A stretch of DNA of 40,316 nt from Arthrobacter sp. GTDB lineage: Bacteria > Actinomycetota > Actinomycetes > Actinomycetales > Micrococcaceae. This document shows positions 33,570-40,316 of this stretch, piece by piece. The notes under the pieces were generated by a model. It did not search any database and had not been told where the DNA came from. It saw nothing but the letters and a program-made list of their open reading frames with translations. The stretch spans positions 1-40,316 of the forward strand of contig NZ_JAPSHJ010000034.1 in the NCBI RefSeq assembly GCF_031179985.1. The letters run 5' to 3'. The position numbers and the translations under genes were made by a program. Each line of letters begins with the position of its first letter. The stretch's first letter is position 1.

Positions 33570-34610
33570 ATGCCGCCTGTGGAGGATGTGGACCCCAACA
33601 GTGGCCCCAGCCCTGACTGGGTGCGTCTACTCCGGCACGCCGCCGAACTCAAAACCTTCTCGCGTCGAAGCTTTTTTATTGGTGCCGGAGCATCCTCCGT
33701 CCTGGCCGCAGACATGCTGTTCACCCGCCGTGTGCAACGCGAGCGCCAGGTCAACAAGATCCTCACCGTAGACGATGACTTTGCTGAAAAGTACTTTCCC
33801 AACTCCAGCTGGATCCTGTTCCCGGGCTACAAAACCAGCTGGGAGGAGGCACAGTGGATCCTCAACTCGCTCCGGGGTGCCTTGCGCGAACGCGGCCAAC
33901 TCGCCGCCATCGGTTATTCCAACGAAGGGCTGGACATTGACCAGCTGGTCATTGCCATCATTGAGCATGTCCGGGCAAGGCAACTGACAAAGCTCTACTT
34001 CTACGGCCACAGCTTTGGCGGTATGGTCGCCACGCAGGTGGCCGCGAGGCTGCTGGAACTTCATGGGGTGGGCGTCGAGCTGATTCTGTTGGACTCAAGC
34101 CCCTACAGCAAATACGACGTCCTGGACCAGAGCTGGTTCGAGGGAGTGGTGGTCCTGTACGAGACCGGTTTCCGCGTCCCTACAGTGCTGCGCGGGGGCT
34201 ATGAACTCGGCGAACGGATCGTGCACAAGGACGAACGCACCTGGCGTCAGATCGTGGACCAGACACTCGAGCAACTGTCACCGCTGGCGCCGTCGAGCGT
34301 CCTGATCCAGTCCGAGTCCGCCTACATCTACCATTTTGATGCCACCCGCTTCGTAGACAAGCTCGGCAAGGCACGCATGGCTTTTATCGGAAACCCGCGG
34401 GATAAGACCGTCAACTACGAAACCGCCCGCAGGTCCTGGTCACGTACTTATGCCCAGTACATGACTTCCAACGAACTGCTGACCGATGGTGCAGTGCCGG
34501 CCCACGCCAGTCCCCAATGGAATCCCTCCTTGTACAGCCGTGTGGTGGCAGACCTCGAGGATCAGCTTTTCCCCCTGCCCGGTGGCGGCGGACGCGTGAC
34601 GGCCTACTAG
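33570..34610 (+). CDS. Alpha/beta hydrolase with a Tat-type N-terminal signal
   Basis: A 346-residue protein. A twin-arginine motif SRRSFFIG at residues 31-38 leads into a short apolar segment (IGAGASSVLAADMLF), with no obvious cleavage site, so it may be Tat-exported or membrane-anchored. The hydrolase domain has the nucleophile elbow GHSFGG with Ser148, and candidate acid Asp in LLDSSPY and His in AHASPQW near the end. The substrate is unknown. ATG 33570 is preceded after 6 bases by TACGGT, a leaderless-type -10, and also by AGGAG. It is not clearly co-transcribed with its neighbours. Confidence 0.78.
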   Translation: MPPVEDVDPNSGPSPDWVRLLRHAAELKTFSRRSFFIGAGASSVLAADMLFTRRVQRERQVNKILTVDDDFAEKYFPNSSWILFPGYKTSWEEAQWILNSLRGALRERGQLAAIGYSNEGLDIDQLVIAIIEHVRARQLTKLYFYGHSFGGMVATQVAARLLELHGVGVELILLDSSPYSKYDVLDQSWFEGVVVLYETGFRVPTVLRGGYELGERIVHKDERTWRQIVDQTLEQLSPLAPSSVLIQSESAYIYHFDATRFVDKLGKARMAFIGNPRDKTVNYETARRSWSRTYAQYMTSNELLTDGAVPAHASPQWNPSLYSRVVADLEDQLFPLPGGGGRVTAY

Positions 34611-34637
34611 CGGTCCTGCCCGGAAGCCTGGCTCCGG

Positions 34638-35468
34638 TCAGATCTGGTTTTTCAGGTCCGCCACAGAGTCCAGAATCTGGTTGGGGCGGAAGGGGTAGGC
34701 AGCAATGTCCTGCTTCTGGGTTATTCCGCTCAACACCAGTACGGTGTGCAACCCAGCCTCCATGCCGGCAATGATGTCGGTATCCATCCTGTCGCCGATC
34801 ATGGCGGTGGTTTCGGAGTGGGCGTCGATCTGGTTCATGGCAGAGCGGAACATCATAGGGTTCGGCTTTCCCACGATGTACGGTTCCCGGCCGGTTGCCT
34901 TGGTAATCAGGGCAGCAATGGCTCCAGTCGCAGGCATCGGACCGTCCTTGGATGGGCCGGTGGCATCCGGATTCGTCGCAATAAACCTCGCGCCGGCCAG
35001 AATCAGGCGGATCGCCATGGTGATGGCTTCAAAGGAGTAGGTCCGCGTTTCGCCGAGAACCACAAAGTCCGGGTTCTGGTCGGTGAGGATAAAGCCCGCC
35101 TCGTGCAAGGCCGTCGTCAGTCCTGCTTCACCGATCGTGTACGCGCGGTTCCCGGAATCCGAGCCGTGAACCTGGTCCTTCAGGAACTGGGCGGTCGCCA
35201 GCGCAGAGGTCCAGATATTCTCCTCGGGGATCTCGAGCCCTGAGGACCGGAGACGGGCAGCGAGGTCGCGGGGAGTGAAGATGGAGTTGTTGGTTAGGAC
35301 AAGGAAACGCTTGGACGTATCCACCCATCGCTGGATGAGCTCGGCTGCGCCGGGGATGGGTTGGTTTTCATGAACCAGCACGCCGTCCATATCAGTCAGC
35401 CAGCACTCAATTTCCTGATTGTTGCGGTATACCGCAGCCGATGAACGCACTTTGTCTGACTCTGCCAT
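34638..35468 (-). CDS. HAD-superfamily phosphatase, NagD/class IIA
   Basis: A 276-residue phosphatase. Motif I is WLTDMDGVL with Asp26 and Asp28 as nucleophile and acid. Motif II is VLTNNS, the class IIA cap follows, the motif III Lys is in YIVGKPNPMMF and motif IV is MIGDRMDTDIIAG. ATG 35468 is preceded by GGAGG five bases upstream; an in-frame ATG at 35522 is unsupported. NagD-type enzymes remove phosphate from sugar phosphates, nucleotides or glycerol phosphate, and this one's substrate is not shown by context. Confidence 0.9.
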   Translation of the reverse strand: MAESDKVRSSAAVYRNNQEIECWLTDMDGVLVHENQPIPGAAELIQRWVDTSKRFLVLTNNSIFTPRDLAARLRSSGLEIPEENIWTSALATAQFLKDQVHGSDSGNRAYTIGEAGLTTALHEAGFILTDQNPDFVVLGETRTYSFEAITMAIRLILAGARFIATNPDATGPSKDGPMPATGAIAALITKATGREPYIVGKPNPMMFRSAMNQIDAHSETTAMIGDRMDTDIIAGMEAGLHTVLVLSGITQKQDIAAYPFRPNQILDSVADLKNQI

Positions 35469-35585
35469 GGGGACCTCCGGCACTAGTTGGGGAAGACGCT
35501 GTTTCCGGACCCAGTCTTTCATTCTTCAGGTAGCGGAACATCCGGCGCCCGAACATGACGGAGCAGCCCTTGCCGCTCCGTCCAC

Positions 35586-35717
35586 TAGGCTCATAGCTGG
35601 CATCAGTGCCAGCGGCCGCGGATCGGGGGATGTCTGCGGTGGTTTGTTGTGCCGGCCCCGTGCCGGCAGGTCCCCGAAGCCGGACATCTCCTGGCATCCG
35701 GAACCGCAGGATGCCAG
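35586..35717 (+). promoter_or_regulatory. Hairpin-rich leader of the Pro/Gln-rich membrane protein gene
   Basis: A -10-like TAGGCT (35586-35591) is followed by three hairpins: GCTGGCA-TCAG-TGCCAGC (35596-35613), a 7-bp stem with a 5-base loop (35650-35668), and a perfect 9-bp stem with a 9-base loop (35691-35717). The last ends 22 bases before the start codon. The predicted transcript would begin at the first hairpin. No known riboswitch class is recognised. Confidence 0.4.
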
Positions 35718-35739
35718 CAAGCACCTGAAAGGGCTCGCA

Positions 35740-36789
35740 ATGAGCAACAGCCATGGCGCACCGCCGCCGCCCGGAGATTCATTCCCAGGACAACAGCCGG
35801 GAGATCCCCACGCTTATCCGCCGCCCAACTTCCCGACGCAGCACCTCCCGACCCAGCAGTACGGCATCCAGGATCCTACGCAGCCGTACCCGCAGCAGCC
35901 CCACCCCCAGCAACAGCCGGCGCAGCCGCACAACAACAAGAACCTGATCATTATTCTGGGTGCCGTCGCCGCCGTCGTGATCGTTGCGCTGATTGCCGTT
36001 TTCGTTTGGGTCATTCCGGGTTTCAGCCAGCCGCAGGCGCAGGACAATCCCGTGCCCCTGGCCACGGGTTCGGAAGCCGCATCTCCACAAGCGACGGACC
36101 GGGCCAGCAGCCCCGAGGGAACCGCCACACCGTCGGAGAACTCCACTGGCGACATGCCCGCGGGATCCGTACCGCTTCCCGACGGGTGGGATCAACGGCA
36201 GGGCCCCGCCAACGTTCCGGCGGCTGACGATGTGCAATTCACGCGGTTTGTTACCGGAGAGTCCTCCTTCGCCTACCTGGCCTCATGGAGCAGCGACGGC
36301 ACGTTCGGGATCACCAAGGACCCTGTCTCCGGAACCCCGATGCAGCAAAAGGCGGAAGGCACCGAAGAGCGTGACGGTGACGGCATTTCCACGGCCTTCG
36401 CTTTCTTCGCCGAAGCAGAGGAAGGAAAATTCGGAAAGGAACCTGCAGAGGTCCAGGCAGCCATCAAGGACATTGAGGCCAAGCTCAAAGGCATCCCCAC
36501 TGCTGAACTGCCCCAACATCTCGTGGGCCATAAATGCGCCTCCGATTTTGTATCGTCGACGCCGGAAGTTCGGGAGTTCCGCCGCTCTGAGGCAGTCGTG
36601 GTCCAATTTACGTGCACCAACGCCGGGGGCGACGCCATCCGGGCGGTCAACCTGTTCACGGTGACTCCGTGGGGAACCCCGCAGATGGTGGGCGTCAGCG
36701 GCCACGAGAGCTACTGGAATGCCAACCCGGAGTTGCTGGAGAAGATGGGCAACTCCTACCGCGCCAACCGCTGGAAGCTGGCCGGCTAG
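35740..36789 (+). CDS. Single-pass membrane protein with Pro/Gln-rich N terminus
   Basis: A 349-residue protein of unknown function. Residues 1-70 are a cytoplasmic Pro/Gln/His-rich tail (APPPPGDSFPGQQPG; QPYPQQPHPQQQPAQPH). One TM helix lies at about 74-98 (LIIILGAVAAVVIVALIAVFVWVIPG). A Ser/Thr/Pro-rich linker and an extracellular domain of about 200 residues follow, with two cysteines (HKCASDF, QFTCTN) that could form a disulphide. ATG 35740 has AAAGGG six bases upstream; the open frame extends further up but overlaps the divergent HAD gene. This architecture is common in actinobacteria. Confidence 0.78.
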   Translation: MSNSHGAPPPPGDSFPGQQPGDPHAYPPPNFPTQHLPTQQYGIQDPTQPYPQQPHPQQQPAQPHNNKNLIIILGAVAAVVIVALIAVFVWVIPGFSQPQAQDNPVPLATGSEAASPQATDRASSPEGTATPSENSTGDMPAGSVPLPDGWDQRQGPANVPAADDVQFTRFVTGESSFAYLASWSSDGTFGITKDPVSGTPMQQKAEGTEERDGDGISTAFAFFAEAEEGKFGKEPAEVQAAIKDIEAKLKGIPTAELPQHLVGHKCASDFVSSTPEVREFRRSEAVVVQFTCTNAGGDAIRAVNLFTVTPWGTPQMVGVSGHESYWNANPELLEKMGNSYRANRWKLAG

Positions 36790-36859
36790 CGTTATCGCAT
36801 CCCTCCAATCGCAGGCACAGTGCCGGAGGACAGTGCCGGATGGGTGGGACGGACGCGGC

Positions 36860-36865
36860 TAGAGT
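36860..36865 (+). promoter_or_regulatory. -10 box placed for a leaderless methyltransferase transcript
   Basis: TAGAGT ends 6 bases before GTG 36872. An AGGGG touches the start codon, too close to act as a normal ribosome-binding site. The -35 is not clear. Confidence 0.45.
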
Positions 36866-36871
36866 TGAGGG

Positions 36872-37546
36872 GTGACTGACCACCCCCAGACCCCTACGCT
36901 GCCCGTCCCCCCGTCCGAGGAGGAGCCGGAGCCCAAGCCGGAGGTCGGCGTCGGCCCGTGGGAAGGTGAGCTGCCCGAAGGGGATCACTGGGATCCGGAC
37001 CTCCTCGCGGACGGTGACCGCCGGAACGTGGTGGACAAGTACCGCTACTGGAAACATGAAGCGATCGTTGCTGACCTGGATTCCAAACGTCACGAATTCC
37101 ATGTAGCTATTGAGAATTGGCAGCATGACCTCAACATCGGCACTGTTGTGCGCACCGCCAACGCGTTCCTCGCCAAGGAGGTTCACATCATTGGCCGACG
37201 CCGGTGGAACCGACGGGGCGCCATGGTCACCGACCGCTACCAGCACGTCCGCTACCACCCCACTGTTGATGATTTCGTTGCCTGGGCGCAGGGGGAGGGC
37301 CTGGCGATCATCGGGATCGATATCTTCCCCGACTCCGTGCCGCTGGAGACTTATGAGTTGCCCCGGAATTGTGTGCTTGTCTTCGGTCAGGAAGGGCCGG
37401 GCCTCACTCCTGAGGTCCACGAGGCCGCACAGGCCACGTTGTCAATCGAACAGTTCGGTTCAACCCGTTCCATCAATGCAGGATCAGCAGCAGCTGTGGC
37501 GATGCATGCCTGGATTCGCCGGCACGTGTTCAACCAGCACCCCTAG
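36872..37546 (+). CDS. SpoU/TrmH-family RNA 2'-O-methyltransferase
   Basis: A 224-residue SPOUT-fold enzyme using S-adenosylmethionine. Motif 1 is NIGTVVRTANAF, motif 2 is LVFGQEGPGLTPE and motif 3 is SIEQFGSTRSINAGSAAAVAM, the trefoil-knot AdoMet pocket. An acidic Pro-rich N-terminal extension of about 45 residues precedes the catalytic domain. It probably methylates a ribose in rRNA or tRNA; the exact site is not predictable. The GTG start at 36872 fits a leaderless transcript. A palindromic repeat follows 33 bases downstream. Confidence 0.9.
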   Translation: MTDHPQTPTLPVPPSEEEPEPKPEVGVGPWEGELPEGDHWDPDLLADGDRRNVVDKYRYWKHEAIVADLDSKRHEFHVAIENWQHDLNIGTVVRTANAFLAKEVHIIGRRRWNRRGAMVTDRYQHVRYHPTVDDFVAWAQGEGLAIIGIDIFPDSVPLETYELPRNCVLVFGQEGPGLTPEVHEAAQATLSIEQFGSTRSINAGSAAAVAMHAWIRRHVFNQHP

Positions 37547-37579
37547 CCTCACCCCCAAACACCCCCCAACCCCCCCCGC

Positions 37580-37640
37580 CGAGATGGCAGTTGACGGCAG
37601 TGTTCGGCCCTGAGACTGCTGCGAAGTGCCATCTCGTTTG
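37580..37640. repeat. Palindromic repeat, copy A, upstream of the nuclease-like gene
   Basis: A 22-base left arm (37580-37601) pairs with 37615-37636 at 18 of 22 positions, including the perfect outer CGAGATGGCA / TGCCATCTCG. The right 27 bases (37614-37640) match copy B at 38663-38689 in 24 of 27 positions, in the same orientation. Confidence 0.75.
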
Positions 37641-37703
37641 CCGGACGGGGCATTGCCCTGTGGATAACCCGCAGGAGGGGACGGGCTGCGGCCACAATTG
37701 AGC

Positions 37704-38636
37704 ATGCACAGGACGCCGCTCCCGGAACATCTTACGAAGGGCTCCTTCTCGCTGCGCGCGTCCGACAAAGCCGGAGTCAGCAGGACGCGTACCCAGGCCA
37801 AAGACCTCGCCACTGTTTCGCGGGGAATCCGGATGCACCTCGGTTCAGAAGCGGCAGGAGCAGCAGCGCTTCGGGCGTACACAGAGCTCGATGACGCCTC
37901 TGTGCTCGCGTTCGGGTCTGCTGCCCGGATTGTGCAGGCTGCCCTGCCCGCGCGGCTGGAGGACGACTGGCGTGTCCACGTGGCCCGACGGCGCGGTTTC
38001 AGCATGCCTCGGAGGGCGAATGTTGTGGGCCACCTCCTCACGCTTTTCCCGGATGAGGTTGTGGAGTACGACGGCGTCCGGCTCACCTCGCCTGCCAGGA
38101 CGTGGCTTGATCTGGCCTCGATTCTGAACCTGGACGAACTCGTGGCTGCCGGCGATTCGCTGGTGTGTGCGCACGGTCCTGACTTCCCCAGGCCACGCGA
38201 TCCGGTGTGCACTGTTGATGAGCTCTGGGCCATGGTGCAGCAACATCCAGGGGTCCGCGGCGTGCGTGCAGCCAGGGCGGCCTTGGAGCTCATCAGGGTC
38301 GGAGCGGATTCCCCGCCGGAAACGAGGATGCGACTGTCCATCGTCAGGGCAGGGTTGCCTGAACCTGTTCTCAACTACATGGTGCTGGGGACTTACGGGA
38401 ATCCCGTGCTGTGGCCGGATGCCGCCTATCCTGACCAACGCGTCGCCGTGCAGTATGAGGGCGCACACCACAACGCATCGGAACAGTACTTGATGGACAT
38501 ACGGCGGGCGGACACAACAACTGAATGCGGCTGGATTGAAGTTCGCGTCTCCAGGTTTGATCTGGCAGGCGCACGGCCTGCCGTCGTCAGTAAAGTCCGG
38601 GCGGCGTTGGAGAGCAGGGGCTGGCGCGCGAAGTGA
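37704..38636 (+). CDS. Vsr/DUF559-like protein with putative nuclease domain
   Basis: A 310-residue protein. The N-terminal part (residues 1-190) resembles the AbiEi-type/winged-helix-linked domain often found in Arthrobacter DUF559 proteins (RGIRMHLGSEAAGAAALRAYTEL; VEYDGVRLTSPARTWLDLASIL). The C-terminal part (about 220-305) has the endonuclease-like pattern PDAAYPDQRVAVQYEGAHH, with candidate acidic residues Asp and Glu, then RADTTTECGWIEVRVSRFDL, typical of the Vsr/DUF559 fold. The catalytic residues are not certain. ATG 37704 is chosen over TTG 37698. It is flanked by related palindromic repeats. Function is unproven; mismatch-type repair or a mobile-element defence role are possible. 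Confidence 0.72.
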   Translation: MHRTPLPEHLTKGSFSLRASDKAGVSRTRTQAKDLATVSRGIRMHLGSEAAGAAALRAYTELDDASVLAFGSAARIVQAALPARLEDDWRVHVARRRGFSMPRRANVVGHLLTLFPDEVVEYDGVRLTSPARTWLDLASILNLDELVAAGDSLVCAHGPDFPRPRDPVCTVDELWAMVQQHPGVRGVRAARAALELIRVGADSPPETRMRLSIVRAGLPEPVLNYMVLGTYGNPVLWPDAAYPDQRVAVQYEGAHHNASEQYLMDIRRADTTTECGWIEVRVSRFDLAGARPAVVSKVRAALESRGWRAK

Positions 38637-38689
38637 CATTTGGCAGCAGTTATGGGCGTCGGGACTGCCGCGAAATGCCATCTCGTTCG
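38637..38689. repeat. Palindromic repeat, copy B, downstream of the nuclease-like gene
   Basis: Starts directly after the stop codon. Arm 38637-38650 pairs with 38664-38677 at 12 of 14 positions. The segment 38663-38689 is the near-identical copy of 37614-37640. It could also act as the gene's terminator. Confidence 0.7.
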
Positions 38690-38753
38690 TGATTGGAGGC
38701 AAAGTATGACCCGGCTAAGTGACCCGAACCACGGCCCTTTGCCGAGAAATGGC

Positions 38754-38759
38754 TAGGAT
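38754..38759 (+). promoter_or_regulatory. -10 box of the aldolase gene
   Basis: TAGGAT lies 69 bases before the aldolase start, preceded by no clear -35. An AGGAG ribosome-binding site is at 38819-38823. Confidence 0.35.
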
Positions 38760-38828
38760 GGTGGGTAGCCGACGAGGTTCACTCCAGGGTCAACCACACC
38801 CGCAGACGAAAATACTTTAGGAGTCAGC

Positions 38829-39848
<1,020 letters not shown>

Positions 39849-39849
39849 G

Positions 39850-40281
39850 ATGTCCGACGAATTCCGCAAGAACCTGATGGGTCCTGAGCCCACCCTCCTG
39901 CCTGCTGAGACTGAGGTCTACGAGCAGCTGGAGGCCGGCCAGGAAGCCCTCGATCTGGTGGAAAAGCACCCCACGTCCTCGCTGTTGTGGGCTGTGCTGG
40001 CCGAAGAAGCGTGGAGCGAAGGCCGCACCATCGATTCCTACGCTTACTCCCGCGTTGGCTACCACCGAGGACTTGACTCGTTGCGCCGCAACGGCTGGCG
40101 CGGCGTCGGCCCCATCCCGTGGGAGCACGAACCCAACCAGGGCTTCCTGCGTGCGCTGTACTCGCTGGGCAGGGCTTCGGCCGCCATCGGCGAGGCTGAG
40201 GAACCTGAGCGCATCGAGAAGTTCCTCCAGGACTCGGATCCCTCTGCGAAAGCAGCGATAGAAACCAAAAGCCGGGGCTAA
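39850..40281 (+). CDS. DUF3151 family protein
   Basis: A 143-residue actinobacterial protein of unknown function. The family core is LEKHPTSSLLWAVLAEEAW-like, then GRTIDSYAYSRVGYHRGLDSLRRNGWRG and VPWEHEPNQGFLRALYSLGRA. The helical repeats resemble a TPR-type fold. ATG 39850 comes one base after the aldolase stop, so the two are co-transcribed and probably translationally coupled, a conserved arrangement in actinobacteria. The last 35 bases of the window after its stop show nothing identifiable. Confidence 0.9.
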   Translation: MSDEFRKNLMGPEPTLLPAETEVYEQLEAGQEALDLVEKHPTSSLLWAVLAEEAWSEGRTIDSYAYSRVGYHRGLDSLRRNGWRGVGPIPWEHEPNQGFLRALYSLGRASAAIGEAEEPERIEKFLQDSDPSAKAAIETKSRG

Positions 40282-40316
40282 AGCACCAGGTTAAAACACG
40301 ACGTCGGGCGCTCACC

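Noticed and set aside
37659..37667. A chromosomal replication origin around the DnaA-like box
   Set aside because: Only a single box is present, with no AT-rich unwinding region, no cluster of boxes and no dnaA or dnaN gene nearby.

Overview
The window looks like chromosome of a high-GC Gram-positive bacterium of the Arthrobacter / Pseudarthrobacter group (Micrococcaceae). The signs are Lsr2, DUF6221 and DUF3151 proteins, a GAF-ANTAR regulator, a LANTG (class E) sortase-anchored protein, a DtxR/IdeR-type iron box, many GTG starts, and several genes whose -10 box sits 6-7 nt before the start codon (leaderless-type). This assignment rests on gene families and signals only. I see no rRNA, tRNA, CRISPR array, IS element or prophage.

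Layout. (1) 1-1.4 kb: tail of a wall-anchored protein, a strong terminator, lsr2, and about 0.75 kb with no gene. (2) 1.1-6.6 kb: a promoter with a palindrome drives a MarR regulator, an aldehyde dehydrogenase and an aryl-type Zn alcohol dehydrogenase; a second MarR gene diverges from a glutaryl-CoA-dehydrogenase-like acyl-CoA dehydrogenase. (3) 6.6-12.1 kb: a DUF6221 gene converges on a minus-strand operon encoding a complete peptide-family ABC importer (lipoprotein, two permeases, fused double ATPase). A 15/19 match to the DtxR/IdeR box lies in front of the operon, suggesting iron control. (4) 12.2-14.7 kb: an SRPBCC protein, an SGNH hydrolase and a DUF1992 protein. (5) 14.7-18.3 kb: a CoA-transferase/thiolase operon with a divergent IclR regulator and palindromic candidate operators. 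(6) 18.3-19.2 kb: nadE.

(7) 19.3-31.4 kb is the largest coherent system, a carbohydrate-acid catabolic locus. A LacI regulator diverges from an ABC sugar importer followed by a TIM-barrel isomerase/epimerase, a Gfo/Idh/MocA oxidoreductase, a second TIM-barrel protein, uronate isomerase (UxaC), fructuronate reductase (UxuB type), D-mannonate dehydratase (ManD/RspA type) and a gluconokinase. The known enzymes take D-glucuronate through D-fructuronate and D-mannonate to 2-keto-3-deoxygluconate. No glycosidase, KDG kinase or KDPG aldolase is present. The oxidoreductase plus TIM-barrel pair may release uronate from an imported conjugate by a 3-keto route, which is inference. Four half-sites in nested symmetry overlap the -35 of the importer promoter.

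(8) 31.4-40.3 kb is mostly housekeeping or conserved actinobacterial: pyrE, a GAF-ANTAR regulator, a STAS-like protein, a Tat-type alpha/beta hydrolase, a NagD-type HAD phosphatase, a proline/glutamine-rich membrane protein with a hairpin-rich leader, a SpoU-type RNA methyltransferase, a Vsr/DUF559-like nuclease gene flanked by related palindromic repeats, class II fructose-bisphosphate aldolase and a DUF3151 protein.
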